In this document: positions 31,308 to 41,396 of the stretch, piece after piece
Layout of the letters: every line of letters begins with the position of its first letter
Position numbering within the stretch: position 1 is the first letter of the stretch
From: Yarrowia lipolytica
Lineage: Eukaryota; Ascomycota; Dipodascomycetes; Dipodascales
Assembly: GCF_001761485.1 (NCBI RefSeq)
Contig: NC_090774.1
Span: forward strand, 1,612,001 to 1,676,000
Reading direction: 5' to 3'
DNA: 64,000 nucleotides
Notes under the pieces: generated by a model
What the model was told of the DNA's origin: nothing
The model's input: the letters and a program-made list of their open reading frames with translations, nothing else
Databases searched by the model: none
Translations under genes and position numbers: made by a program

Positions 31308-33126
31308 GATTGTGTGAAGAGAGGAGATGTGGAGAAAGAGAGGTGTTAGCCGATACTTGTATCCGGATCAAACTCTAAGATTTAGTTGCACGAACGGCAC
31401 TGGAGATGCAGTTGAGCGGTGGACCAAATGCAGGTAGAAAGGGTAGGAGTAGGCGATCGGAGTCCGACCGTATGAATAATCTGTACGAGGAGTAGGATAC
31501 GCACACTACCGAGTCCTTTTGCTTAGTAATATACCATGTCTTGTCTTGCCGCGAGCCCACTGTATATAATAATGGCCTACTTGTACGAGCACTGTATTTT
31601 CTTGGGTGAAATTTCACTTCTGTCATCCTGACTTGGACCGGATACAAGAAGACATGTTCCGAGAGAGACATCATGTGTATGTATGATGGCATGTACGTGG
31701 AGAAAGACAACTGTGGAGTACAGCAATTAGTCATTCAGCTGCTGTACGTACAGTCTTGTAGGTTGTGGTATGGTGTGACTACTAGTTCCGATCCCGTTCC
31801 TGTTGTATCGAGACACTTCTATTAGGGAGATGTATGCCTCTCACTTTGATGATCTTGTATTGTATCAGACCCCATTGAGAAATCACCTGTAACATGGCCA
31901 AAGGCGAAGTGCTAGTCCTTGGGGATATCTCCAGGTCTCCGTTGTATCCCCTTTTTTTTCCTCCGTGTAGATCTGTCTGCTATATTATAGTCACTGGACT
32001 CCATGTCCAGTCAGACTCTGAATGTCCTCTCGTACACTACATACTGTACATACTCCTTCGTCAGTCCATGAAGCATTGTTACGAAGAAGAAAATGAAAAA
32101 AATGGCACTTTCAATATATCAAATTGATGGGCTCGCATAGGAGCTTCGATTTAGCTGCTTTCGGCATCTTTTTCACTATTTTTTGTCTCGTTTATCTTTG
32201 GTGATCACTGCCTGTTCCCCGGGATGGACTAGTAGACACCTAAACCGGCCATTTTTGACAAAGGTGTGATATAAATCTCGTATGCTAGTTGTTGTTGGTC
32301 ACGTATACTTCCTATCTATGTCTTCTTCGCCCCCCATTGTCATACAAAAATGGTCTCTTCTGGACCCCTTCCATTCACCTCTCAGCTCCCATACCGCTTC
32401 TACTGTAAGTACGAATCCTCACAAACTTGTCCAGTTGCCAAATGCCACAACACTCTCCTCAGTCGCTTAATAATCGAGATACGAGCATATAACTCGAACT
32501 GGTGATATAATACGTGACCTTACTCACCCTTCGTCGATAAATACCTCGTAAGAGCACCTGAACTGACTCCCCCTTCACCCACCATTCACCATCTTGACGC
32601 ATCCTAGAACCTTAAGTTCAGAGCAGTCTTGAAGTGATGGGCAACCCAGCCATGAGCCCTTTCAGTGAGTGTCAGCAAAGTGTGGCCGGGGTTTGAACAT
32701 CCGGGCCATGGAGATGCTGCCATGACCACGTACCTATATATACCTGTATTTGTACTGTTTATGTTGTCACACTCCATACGACACTCCAATTGCCTATATG
32801 CCTACAATCTAGCTCACGCAACGCAGTCACTGATTTGTGGCGATATAAGTACAATAAACGTAGATCGAGCATCAAAATACCGGCCAAAACACCTCCAAAC
32901 CCACGTCACACACCCACAAACCACCTTGTCAAGTGAATGACCAGAATATATCTCCCCGGTACCCTAACCGCCACCCTAACCCCATACCCTAATGCAGAAG
33001 GACTCGTCCCAATCCTGGCCGCTCCCCTAATCCAAACCCAAAGTACAAAAATTCTGCGCAGTGAAAAAAAAATTGAAACTCACATTGAGAGCTTCTCCTA
33101 CATATCGACCTAGCAACACTATCGAC
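31308..33126. other. 1.8 kb divergent region aminopeptidase/CBF5
   Basis: The right 170 bp hold the ACCCTAAC cluster of the CBF5 promoter. At 32620-32720 a hairpin-rich stretch has a tRNA B-box-like segment but no full tRNA fold. No frame elsewhere looks like a gene. Confidence 0.5.
32961..32993 (+). promoter_or_regulatory. Cluster of three ACCCTAA boxes upstream of CBF5
   Basis: ACCCTAAC at 32961-32968 and 32973-32980, and ACCCTAAT at 32986-32993, spaced 12-13 bp. A weaker CCCCTAAT lies at 33023-33030. They are about 135-165 bp before the CBF5 ATG. Confidence 0.6.
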
Positions 33127-34584
33127 ATGTCTGCTGTTGTTCAGGAACAAACCGACTATCTCATCAAGCCCGAGAATGTTGGCCCCTCGGCCGACACCTC
33201 TGAGTGGCCCCTTTTGCTCAAGAACTACGACAAGCTGCTTGTGCGGTCCGGTCACTACACCCCCATCCCCACCGGATGTTCTCCTCTGAAGCGAGACCTC
33301 AAGTCGTACATTGCTTCCGGTGTCATCAACCTCGACAAGCCCTCCAACCCCTCTTCCCATGAGGTTGTTGCCTGGATCAAGCGAATCCTGCGATGCGAGA
33401 AGACCGGTCACTCTGGTACTCTGGATCCCAAGGTTACTGGATGTCTGATTGTGTGCATCGACCGAGCCACCCGTCTGGTCAAGTCCCAGCAGGGAGCCGG
33501 AAAGGAGTACGTGTGTATCGTGCGACTCCACGATGCTCTTGAGGACGAGAAGGAGATGGCCCGTGGCCTCGAGAACCTCACTGGAGCCCTGTTCCAGCGA
33601 CCTCCTCTCATTTCCGCCGTCAAGCGACAGCTGCGAGTCCGAACCATCTACGACTCCAAGCTGCTTGAGTTTGACAACGACCGACACCTCGGTGTCTTCT
33701 GGGCCTCCTGTGAGGCCGGTACCTACATGCGAACCCTGTGTGTGCATCTGGGTATGCTGCTCGGTGTTGGAGGCCACATGCAGGAGCTGCGACGAGTGCG
33801 ATCCGGTGCTCTCGACGAGTCCGACGGAATGGTCACCTTGCACGACATTCTCGATGCCCAGTGGCTCTACGACAACACCAAGGACGAGTCGTACCTGCGA
33901 CGATGCATCCGACCCCTTGAGTCTCTGCTGCTCGGCTACAAGCGAATTGTAGTCAAGGACTCCGCCGTCAACTCCATCTGTTACGGCGCCAAGCTCATGC
34001 TTCCCGGTGTTCTCCGATACGAGGAGGGCATTGAGCTGGAGGACGAGATTGTGCTCATCACCACCAAGGGTGAGGCCATTGCTCTTGGTATTGCCCAGAT
34101 GACCACCGTCGACCTTGCTTCCTGCGACCACGGTGTCGTGTCTCGAATCAAGCGATGCATCATGGAGCGAGACACCTACCCCCGACGATGGGGATTGGGA
34201 CCCGTTGCTACCGAGAAGAAGAAGCTCAAGGCCGACGGTAAGCTCGACAAGTACGGTCGACCCAACGAGAGCACTCCTGCCGATTGGAAGAAGAGCTACG
34301 TGGACCACACTGAGGACGAGCCCGTCACCAAGCCCGTTGTCGCTTCTGTGACCGAGACCATTGCTGTCGAGGCCCCCAAGAAGGAGGTCGAGGCTGATGT
34401 CTCCATGGCCGCCGACTCTGACGATGAGGAGGAGGACAAGAAGGAGAAGAAGAAGGAAAAGAAGGACAAGAAGGACAAGAAGGAAAAGAAGGAAAAGAAG
34501 GAGAAGAAGGAGAAGAAGCGAAAGGCCGAGGACTCCGACGACGAGGGCGAGAAGAAGAAGAAGAAGAAGAAGAGCAAGGATTAG
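33127..34584 (+). CDS. CBF5: Cbf5/dyskerin, H/ACA snoRNP pseudouridine synthase
   Basis: 485 aa from the ATG at 33127. The frame is open further upstream, but without an ATG. The TruB-type domain holds the catalytic aspartate D100 in [14 protein letters not shown]. The dyskerin N-terminal block ([34 protein letters not shown]) precedes it. A PUA domain lies at about 275-350 ([22 protein letters not shown]). The tail after 410 is a long Lys/Glu/Asp run of KKEKK units, the usual nucleolar tail. Cbf5 pseudouridylates rRNA and snRNA guided by H/ACA RNAs. The ACCCTAA boxes upstream fit a ribosome-biogenesis regulon. Confidence 0.98.
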   Translation: MSAVVQEQTDYLIKPENVGPSADTSEWPLLLKNYDKLLVRSGHYTPIPTGCSPLKRDLKSYIASGVINLDKPSNPSSHEVVAWIKRILRCEKTGHSGTLDPKVTGCLIVCIDRATRLVKSQQGAGKEYVCIVRLHDALEDEKEMARGLENLTGALFQRPPLISAVKRQLRVRTIYDSKLLEFDNDRHLGVFWASCEAGTYMRTLCVHLGMLLGVGGHMQELRRVRSGALDESDGMVTLHDILDAQWLYDNTKDESYLRRCIRPLESLLLGYKRIVVKDSAVNSICYGAKLMLPGVLRYEEGIELEDEIVLITTKGEAIALGIAQMTTVDLASCDHGVVSRIKRCIMERDTYPRRWGLGPVATEKKKLKADGKLDKYGRPNESTPADWKKSYVDHTEDEPVTKPVVASVTETIAVEAPKKEVEADVSMAADSDDEEEDKKEKKKEKKDKKDKKEKKEKKEKKEKKRKAEDSDDEGEKKKKKKKSKD

Positions 34585-34937
34585 TGTCTGCATGTAAATT
34601 ATGTTATTATTTGGTTCCGACAAAAAGGTGCAAAGTGGCTTGGACTGAAGAGTGGAAGGGTAGATTGTCAGTGTGAATACTAAAGAAGAGTGGCAGTAGA
34701 AGATGGCTAAGATTTGTATGGATTCTGGTTCTGTATTGAAGCTAGGCTCATCACGCGGTATGAGGCCTACAGAGACAAGAGGTGGTATGTGGACGAAAAA
34801 ATCATGTTGAGAAAGTTGACTGCGAGTATGCGTACAGTTGATGATGTGACACCCCTTGAATACCGTCTGATTGAATACCCAACTGTTAACAGAAGGCGGT
34901 TTCACGGAGAGCATGGCAGTGTAAACAACAGAGAAGT

Positions 34938-35372
34938 TATGGCCAACCAACCTGGGCCAAGAAGCTGGTCAAAGGCTTCTTCGTTCCATCCAACTTACGT
35001 ACTCAGATTGACCATCTATCGGGCTACCCGGATATCGACCCCGAGTGGCTCCAAGCTCTGGATGAGCGTGGCATTTCCCTTGACCGTCAGCCTGAAGAAC
35101 TTCAGCCATGTGAAAAACTTCAAGCGCTGTGGCGACATGGCTTCCGACCAGCGTTGTCGCTCGAGGAGCACACCCGATGGATTCGCAACACCTGCGTCGC
35201 CTCCCTGATCAAATGAGACAACGTTGGTAAGTACGGAGGCTACTTGGTCAACTGGCTCGGCTGTAACAGTAATTGTCACCCAAGCTCCCTCTCCGGAGGC
35301 ATGTTCACAGCCCACTTGGACGAGCTCAGAGCACAGGCTTCTAGTATCGGTACAGGTGCGTACCAGCAATAA
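34938..35372 (+). pseudogene. Unidentified broken coding remnant
   Basis: One forward frame reads as plausible, compositionally balanced protein for about 140 codons. It includes WAKKLVKGFFVPSNL, DIDPEWLQALDERGI, LWRHGFRPALSLEEHTRW and, after at least one interruption, VGKYGGYLVNWLG. No ATG opens it and its upstream part is missing. I do not recognise the family. It could be a decayed host gene or part of a mobile element, and I see no terminal repeats around it. Chance is possible but less likely given the lack of low complexity. Confidence 0.4.
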
Positions 35373-35655
35373 CTACTGTATCTTCGTGATGTTAAGATGT
35401 CTCTACGACCTGAAGATGCGTCCACGACCACCACCTGAAGATGAACCTCTATTTCCCACTCTAACCAACCCATCTTCTTGACCTCAGTTCTGTAGGAGAT
35501 GTAAAGTCGATGAAAAAAGTTCTCATAACTACACTACTCGTACTCGTACCGTAAAGCACAATGTACAAACATCCCTAGTACACCAATGCAAACAGCCACT
35601 CGTCGTCAAATCACACATCAGCTTGCAAGAAGTTGTGTCACAATGCTCTTCTGTT

Positions 35656-35727
35656 GAATTCGACAGATTCGCTGAACTCGACAGATTCGCTGAACTCGAC
35701 AGATTCGTTCAACTCGACAGATTCTAG
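35656..35727. repeat. 18-bp minisatellite, four copies
   Basis: The unit GAACTCGACAGATTCGCT is repeated four times with 1-4 changes per copy. The period is a multiple of three, so it reads as repeated Asn-Ser-Thr-Asp-Ser on the plus strand and Glu-Ser-Val-Glu-Phe on the minus strand. No gene contains it. Confidence 0.9.
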
Positions 35728-35733
35728 AATGTT

Positions 35734-35759
35734 CCAGAACCCACATCCAGAACCCACAT
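35734..35759. repeat. Exact 13-bp direct duplication
   Basis: CCAGAACCCACAT occurs twice in direct contact, just after the 18-bp minisatellite. Confidence 0.9.
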
Positions 35760-36237
35760 GCCTCGTACAAGACGATAATCCCTCTGAACACTTGACGGGC
35801 CGTCGACGTGATTGTACATGTACATGAAAAATGCCCTCCAAACGTCACCGCTTATCTGCCCACGTCGATTGCACATTTAGTTTGCTAATTATGCTAAAAA
35901 GCCTTCAAAATGTCGTCGACAGCACAATACCAACTTCTTCAGCAGAGCCGTCAGAAGCCCCAAATGAAGGCGCTCAGAAGTCCCATCAGCTCAATTGGAC
36001 GTTAAAAGACATTCTACATGTTTTCCTACCCTCCAAACCTCCCCCTGATCCCTATAAACACCTCCATGTCCTCTTTACACCCGCCAAACCTCACCAACTA
36101 AATCATCCTTAGAGTTGCACTAAGGCTGCAGTAATGAGTTGTTCATGCACACGTACAATTGTCTCCATGATCATGCTATCATTTATTAATTCTTACATGT
36201 GAATGCTCTTGCACTCTATGTACAATAAGTTAGTCTA

Positions 36238-37344
36238 TTAAAAGTTGTCCTCAATGGCCTTTCGCTGGGCGTCGGTCAACGAGCTGGGGAAGTCCACCTT
36301 GATGGTGATGATCAACTGACCACGCTCACCAGGCTTCTTGGAAATGGGCATACCATAGTTGGGGTAGGTGATAATGTGGCCGGGGTTGATGGGCAGACGC
36401 TGCTCAATCTTGAGCTTCTTGCCCTCCAGGGTCTCAATGATCTTGGTGAATCCACACAGAGCCTCCTTGAGAGACAGCTTGATGGACATTTTGAGATCAT
36501 CACCGTCTCGAGTAAACACGGGGTTGGGCTTCTGCTCAATGACAAACACCACATCCTGCTGGCCACCGTTGGGCTGAGAGTCTCCCTCGCCAGCAAAGGT
36601 GAGCTTGGTGCCTGCCTTCCAGCCGGGCTTGATGTTGACGGTCAGCACCTTCTCTTCGGGCTGGCCACTGGGGCCCTTTCGGGTGATCTTCATTTTCTTG
36701 GTGGCACCGGTGCACAGGTCCTCCAAAGACACGGGCATCTTGACTGTCACCTGTGTTCGCTCGGGCGATCGGGCCCTCTGGCGCGGCATGCCTCCCATAC
36801 CGCCCATGCCGCCACCCATGCCTCCTGCACGGCGGCCAGCACGTCCGCCAAAGAGGTTGGCGAATCCTCCGTAGTCGTCTCCCTCATCGTCGAATCCGCC
36901 CTGCTGTCCGAATGAGTTGAAGATGTTGAAGGCGTCGCCAGACGAGAAACCACCGAAGCCACCCGGACCACCGCCACCAGAAGAGAAGTGGAAAGTCTGA
37001 GGGCCACCACCGCCTCCTCCACTAGAGAAGCCACCTCCGGGGAAACCTCCGGCGCCGCCGGGAAACCCGCCTCCGCCCGGAAACCCGCCTCCTTGGCCGG
37101 GTTCGGGCATGGGAACTCCTCCTTTTCGAGCAGCCTCTAGACCATACTGGTCGTAGAGCTCTCGCTTCTCCTTGTCTGACAGAATGTCGTACGCCTCGGA
37201 AATCTGCTTGAACTTCTCCTCATTTCCTCCGGGCTTGTCAGGATGGTACTTGAGAGCAGCCTTTCGGTACGCCTTTTTGATGTCCGCCTCGCTGGCGCCA
37301 GAAGACACCCCGAGGTCGTCGTAGAGCTTTGTTTCTTTCACCAT
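36238..37344 (-). CDS. SIS1: Type II (class B) J-protein Sis1
   Basis: 368 aa from the ATG at 37342-37344, whose product begins [13 protein letters not shown], as yeast Sis1 begins [13 protein letters not shown]. The frame is open further upstream but that part is not conserved. The J-domain (1-70) has HPD at 34-36. A Gly/Phe-rich then Gly/Met-rich linker (about 77-200) follows. The zinc-finger region of class A J-proteins is absent. Two C-terminal substrate-binding beta domains include [13 protein letters not shown] and ALCGFTK, and the end [11 protein letters not shown] matches Sis1. Sis1 directs cytosolic Hsp70 to translation, prion and nuclear quality-control clients. The promoter has a long HSF-type element. 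Confidence 0.96.
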   Translation of the reverse strand: MVKETKLYDDLGVSSGASEADIKKAYRKAALKYHPDKPGGNEEKFKQISEAYDILSDKEKRELYDQYGLEAARKGGVPMPEPGQGGGFPGGGGFPGGAGGFPGGGFSSGGGGGGPQTFHFSSGGGGPGGFGGFSSGDAFNIFNSFGQQGGFDDEGDDYGGFANLFGGRAGRRAGGMGGGMGGMGGMPRQRARSPERTQVTVKMPVSLEDLCTGATKKMKITRKGPSGQPEEKVLTVNIKPGWKAGTKLTFAGEGDSQPNGGQQDVVFVIEQKPNPVFTRDGDDLKMSIKLSLKEALCGFTKIIETLEGKKLKIEQRLPINPGHIITYPNYGMPISKKPGERGQLIITIKVDFPSSLTDAQRKAIEDNF

Positions 37345-38085
37345 AGTATCGCTTGTGAAAATGTATGGGTGTAGTAACCTATGTCGTGCGTTACAAGAGC
37401 CCGCAAAAAAAGTGCTGACCACCCGCCTTAAGTATTGCTCAGAGCCTATTCGCACTCGACTCTTCTGGAGCCTTCGAGATTGGTTGTGAACCTTCCAGCG
37501 TCTTCGCCGCGATAAGGTTGGCAATTGGGACCACGACAGAGCTAAATTCCAAGGCGGCAGTTTGGCTGTGAGTGTGATATATATATACTTAGCGCAATAG
37601 AATAGCTACAGAAAAAAGAGGGAAAAGTCACGTGACAGACAGGATGTCGGAGCGCGCGCACGTAGAGAGAAATTCTTACCAATTGAGCGTTCCCCTCGCC
37701 ACCCATACCTCCTCCTCTCGGTGTTAAAGTGTACGTAGCGTAGCTACTGTACTTGCAGGCGTGTGTGTCAGGCAGGGCAATATTAATACATGAACCGCGC
37801 AAGGCCAAAAAAAAAAGACGAAAAAAATCCACGGAAAAACCCGCAAACTCAGCCAATGGATCGCTCTGGCCGCTAAACAGACCCAATTTTCCTCAATTGA
37901 CGATCTCAAATGAGTACCTTCGAATTTCCATATTTTTTATCAGGGTTAGGGTAGTCCTGATTTGGCTGATTTCTGGGGGGGGGGGAAGAGAGAGGTCCAC
38001 CTCACGTGACCATAGCTTAATCTCGCCGCTCCCAATATGCCGTTTAGTCCGTGATATCTCGAGCAGCACGAAACAGGTTGAATCC
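37345..38085. promoter_or_regulatory. Divergent promoter SIS1/LST8
   Basis: 741 bp. The SIS1 side carries an extended HSE (37463-37505). The LST8 side has GTTAGGGT at 37945-37952, a G11 run at 37975-37985 and CACGTG at 38003-38008. A second CACGTG lies at 37629-37634. Confidence 0.6.
37463..37505 (-). promoter_or_regulatory. Extended heat shock element upstream of SIS1
   Basis: Reading the plus strand in pentamer steps from 37463 gives TTC, GAG, TTC, GAT, GTT, GAA, TTC, GCG, TTC. Five of nine units match the alternating TTC/GAA rule exactly and all lie in one 5-bp phase. The GAA-TTC pair at 37488-37495 is a perfect core. The element is about 120-160 bp before the SIS1 ATG. Confidence 0.75.
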
Positions 38086-39102
38086 ATGGGTTCGGAAACA
38101 AATCAAGCATCCGCGCAGCCTCAGCAGCCACCGGCGCAGCCCCAGGGCCAGGTCCAACCCCAGCAGCAGGCCGCGGCAGCCGAGTCGGACATGTCTGTGA
38201 TTTTGTGCTCGTCGAGTTACGATAACACCATCAAGTTCTGGGAGGCATTGAGTGGAATCTGCTCGCGAACCATCCAGCATCCTGATTCGCAGGTCAACAG
38301 ACTGGCAATCACGCCAGACAAGAGGTATCTGGCAGCAGCAGGAGGCAACACAGTGCGGCTGTACGACATTCGAAGTAACAACCCCAAGGCGGTCATGACC
38401 TTTGAGGGACACACAGGCAACGTGACGGCATTGGCATTCCAGTACGATGGCAAATGGATGGTCACTTCGTCGGAAGATGGAACAGTCAAGGTCTGGGATA
38501 TGCGGACCGCCACAGTCCAGAGAAACTACAAGCATAGATGCCCCGTTAACGATGTGGTGATCCACCCCAACCAAGGAGAAATCATCTCGTGCGACCAGGA
38601 GGGAAACATTCGAATCTGGGACCTCGGCGAAAACACATGCACTCACCAACTGATCCCCGAAGAAGACGTGCCTGTACGATCAGTGTCTGTGGCGTCGGAT
38701 GGATCAATGTTGGTGGCCGGAAATAACAAGGGCAACTGCTACGTGTGGAAAATGCACAACACCCGCGACGTGACTTCTCTGCATCCCATTACCAAATTCA
38801 GATCTCACTCAAAGTATATCACCAAGGTGCTGCTATCTCCAGACGTCAAGCACCTGGCCACCTGCTCCGCAGATAACACGGCCCGAATCTGGTCCATCAA
38901 AAATGGATTCTCGTTGGAAACTACTCTCACAGGACACCAGCGATGGGTGTGGGATTGCGCATTCAGTGCTGACTCGGCATACCTTGTCACCGCAAGCTCA
39001 GACCATTACGTGCGGCTGTGGGAATTGGCATCTGGGCAAATCATCAGACAATACAGTGGCCACCACAAGGGCGCACTTTCGGTCGCCCTCAATGATGTTT
39101 AG
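38086..39102 (+). CDS. LST8: Lst8, WD40 subunit of TOR complexes
   Basis: 338 aa from the ATG at 38086, or 303 aa from the ATG at 38191. The second start gives MSVILCSSSYDNTIKFWEA, aligned with the yeast Lst8 start and its exact length of 303. The longer form adds a 35-residue Gln/Pro/Ala extension. Seven WD40 blades fill the rest, with GHTGNV-ALAFQYDGKWMVTSSEDG and GHQRWVWDCAFSADSAYLVTASSDHYVRLWE near-identical to yeast. Lst8 binds and stabilises the TOR kinase domain in TORC1 and TORC2. The gene ends 65 bp from the facing stop of the SET-MYND gene. Confidence 0.96.
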   Translation: MGSETNQASAQPQQPPAQPQGQVQPQQQAAAAESDMSVILCSSSYDNTIKFWEALSGICSRTIQHPDSQVNRLAITPDKRYLAAAGGNTVRLYDIRSNNPKAVMTFEGHTGNVTALAFQYDGKWMVTSSEDGTVKVWDMRTATVQRNYKHRCPVNDVVIHPNQGEIISCDQEGNIRIWDLGENTCTHQLIPEEDVPVRSVSVASDGSMLVAGNNKGNCYVWKMHNTRDVTSLHPITKFRSHSKYITKVLLSPDVKHLATCSADNTARIWSIKNGFSLETTLTGHQRWVWDCAFSADSAYLVTASSDHYVRLWELASGQIIRQYSGHHKGALSVALNDV

Positions 39103-39167
39103 TCTACTAACCAGCTTATGTATTTTATTATATATCTATGTATATCTTTCATCTTCATGTGCTTTAA

Positions 39168-41081
39168 TCACACAGTAACAGGAGGAGAAGACATGGGGCG
39201 GTACCAAAACTCCAGTTTGCCCTTGATCATTTCCACCTCAGGACTCACATCCAAAATATGGATGGACTGGGGGAAAGATCCGTCAGCAAGAAGCCCGTCA
39301 TGAGCAAGATATTCGTAGAGGAAGCCGCACAGAACAGACATGTCGTGGTCAAGACCATGCTTACTGACCACGAGATTCGCGTCAAGCTCCAGATTGTCAT
39401 GGTCCTTTCTCACAAGATCGCCACAGATCATGGTCTGCTCAACGTAGGGGCTTGCAGGATGTGTGAAGCTGAGATTCTCGTGAGCAGACGAAAAAAAGGC
39501 GTAGGCGAGATTCACAATGGACTCCAAATCGTCGTCCGAAAGGAAGTCGTTCTCCCTGGACTCAGCAATATCACCGGCAAGAATTCGCAGGTAGTTGCCG
39601 AGCATAAAAAGGCTGATGGAAACAACGGGGTTGTATGACGACATCTGAACTCTGCAGTACCGCAACTCCACCAACGCCTCCAATAGTGCTACGGCAATGG
39701 TGGACTTCAAGTGAGGCAGTCGCTCCCAATCGGGGATCTCTGCTTCGTCTTGAAGTTGATGTAGGTTTCTTAGCGTCACCAAAAAGGTCATGATATGAGA
39801 ATCAATAGGTAGAACTTGTGCCTGAACCATCAATCGAAGACATAGTTGCATGGTAAGCAACTTGGATTGGGTCACTTCTTCGACAACTGTCAGACACTTT
39901 TCCGTCTTAGCATTACCCTCAAGAGTGCAAACGTGAGCAAGAACCATGCCCAGGACCTTTTTGAAGTTGGCGTTATCAAAATACTCCACCGAATGGGTCA
40001 TCAATGTCAACATGGCCTGGATGACGTCTCCAGACACCTTGTTCTCACATTCGCAGACAAGCAAACGTGCCGAAGGCAAGAGATCGACGGAGTTCCGCAC
40101 AGAAATGGCCTCGGTGACACCATCCATCAGGTGCCTGAGACATTGATCCAAAGTAGGAGGATTCAGCAATGTGAACGGATCTCTGTTGACTCCAGTCCCG
40201 CACTGGGTGCACACGACGTGACTGTAAGGGTACTCCAGCTCCTGCGACACACAACCTGGGCACTCGCACCAGAAGCGGAAATGCATATACAACAGAGTAC
40301 GCCGTTCCGGGGTAGGGTGCATGAACCGGGTGTACGATAGGAACACTTCGTCGCCGTCGTTAATAGGTTTCCAGCACACGAGATGTACCTTTCTGCCTCT
40401 AAAGAGCAAGTACGCGTTGGGAACACAGCTGTGGTTGATCAGAGCAAGAGTAGGATCGAAGATGTACCCTCCCTGTCGCCCTAGATCGTCACATCGAGTG
40501 TATTGGTTGACGAAGAGCATACCTGCGTACTCAAGAATCTGTTCAAGCGGGTGACCGCGAGAGGCGTTTCTGGAGACCAGAGCTTCAGCTGCCATTCGAA
40601 GGGTATCCATGGCAGGCCAGGAGGTATCGGTGGTGTGGTGGGTGAGCTGGGCGTAAGTGTTGCGAGGACGGGGCTGCTCTGCCATGCATAAAATCCGGTA
40701 CAGAGCACGTAGGAATCCGGACATGATCAGTTTTTGGGGCCCACAGAGATCTGTACATTCGGGAGAATGCAAGGTGTCCGCTTCGAGACACCTCTGCGAG
40801 CAATAGGACATGAGCTTGCAGTCCTGACAAATGGTGATGTTTCTGGCGGGGTATGTTTCAAGACAAAAGGCACAAACGCCTGTAGTGGGGTCGAGACGTG
40901 CCTCCTGCTCCACCTCGATAGTTCCGTCTGCGTCTCCACCTACCAGAAGTCGTCCGGAGAGAGGGACGTTGACGGCAGGTTCAAACGAGCAAATGACATC
41001 TCCTGTGGAGTAATAAGAGCACGACACAAGCCCTCGTTTGGCGGGTCCTTCCCCAGCCTTGAAGATTTTTAGAGGTGCCAT
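39168..41081 (-). CDS. SET-MYND (SMYD-type) protein
   Basis: 637 aa from the ATG at 41079-41081. A split SET domain surrounds a complete MYND zinc finger (C70, C73, C85, C88, C94, C98, H105, C109). The SET core has NHSCVPNA (216-219 NHSC) and GDEVFLSYT with Y250. A post-SET cysteine cluster follows (CECPGC). The C-terminal half is helical and resembles the TPR-like domain of SMYD proteins. Family members methylate lysines in histone and non-histone proteins. The substrate here is unknown. Confidence 0.88.
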   Translation of the reverse strand: MAPLKIFKAGEGPAKRGLVSCSYYSTGDVICSFEPAVNVPLSGRLLVGGDADGTIEVEQEARLDPTTGVCAFCLETYPARNITICQDCKLMSYCSQRCLEADTLHSPECTDLCGPQKLIMSGFLRALYRILCMAEQPRPRNTYAQLTHHTTDTSWPAMDTLRMAAEALVSRNASRGHPLEQILEYAGMLFVNQYTRCDDLGRQGGYIFDPTLALINHSCVPNAYLLFRGRKVHLVCWKPINDGDEVFLSYTRFMHPTPERRTLLYMHFRFWCECPGCVSQELEYPYSHVVCTQCGTGVNRDPFTLLNPPTLDQCLRHLMDGVTEAISVRNSVDLLPSARLLVCECENKVSGDVIQAMLTLMTHSVEYFDNANFKKVLGMVLAHVCTLEGNAKTEKCLTVVEEVTQSKLLTMQLCLRLMVQAQVLPIDSHIMTFLVTLRNLHQLQDEAEIPDWERLPHLKSTIAVALLEALVELRYCRVQMSSYNPVVSISLFMLGNYLRILAGDIAESRENDFLSDDDLESIVNLAYAFFSSAHENLSFTHPASPYVEQTMICGDLVRKDHDNLELDANLVVSKHGLDHDMSVLCGFLYEYLAHDGLLADGSFPQSIHILDVSPEVEMIKGKLEFWYRPMSSPPVTV

Positions 41082-41131
41082 TGGGCACAGGGCTACCAAC
41101 GTTGGTGTTTGATTGGGTTGTGTGTGTTATG

Positions 41132-41196
41132 TGGTATCGGGTGGTATCTGTGTAGTATCCGGGGGGTATCCGAATGGTATCTAGGTGGTATCAGCG
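41132..41196. repeat. 11-bp minisatellite, unit TGGTATCnnGG
   Basis: Six imperfect copies built on GGTATC with a period of 10-11 bp, in the leader or promoter of the SET-MYND gene. Confidence 0.8.
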
Positions 41197-41379
41197 AAGG
41201 GTGTCGGAAATGATGCGGTTCCGAAGGGTATGGTGCAGTTTGTGTGGTTAGGTATCAGAAGACTATGATATGAGTCTGTGGCCGTGTAAGGTGTCCAGAG
41301 TGCGGGGAGGAGACACAAACACAAGGTCACGATAAGGCGCACTACTTGTAGCTTCAACTAGAAGATCACGTGTATCGTT

Positions 41380-41396
41380 GGTGTGTGTGTGTGTGT
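41380..41396. repeat. (GT)8 microsatellite
   Basis: About eight uninterrupted GT units, some 300 bp upstream of the SET-MYND start. Confidence 0.9.

Larger units (their letters stand above)
34585..36237. other. 1.65 kb convergent region CBF5/SIS1 with repeats and a coding remnant
   Basis: The region holds an unidentified broken coding remnant (about 34.94-35.37 kb) and an 18-bp minisatellite with an adjoining 13-bp duplication. The rest is 3' flank with nothing recognisable. Confidence 0.5.

Noticed and set aside
32620-32720. B-box-like GTTTGAAC/GTTCAAAC in a CCGG hairpin
   Set aside because: A local hairpin exists but no acceptor or anticodon arm fits; a full tRNA or tRNA-derived SINE is not supported.
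35226-35272. Possible intron (GTAAGT ... TGTAACAG) inside the 35 kb remnant
   Set aside because: The branch point is not the usual CTAAC and the reading frame continues sensibly through it.
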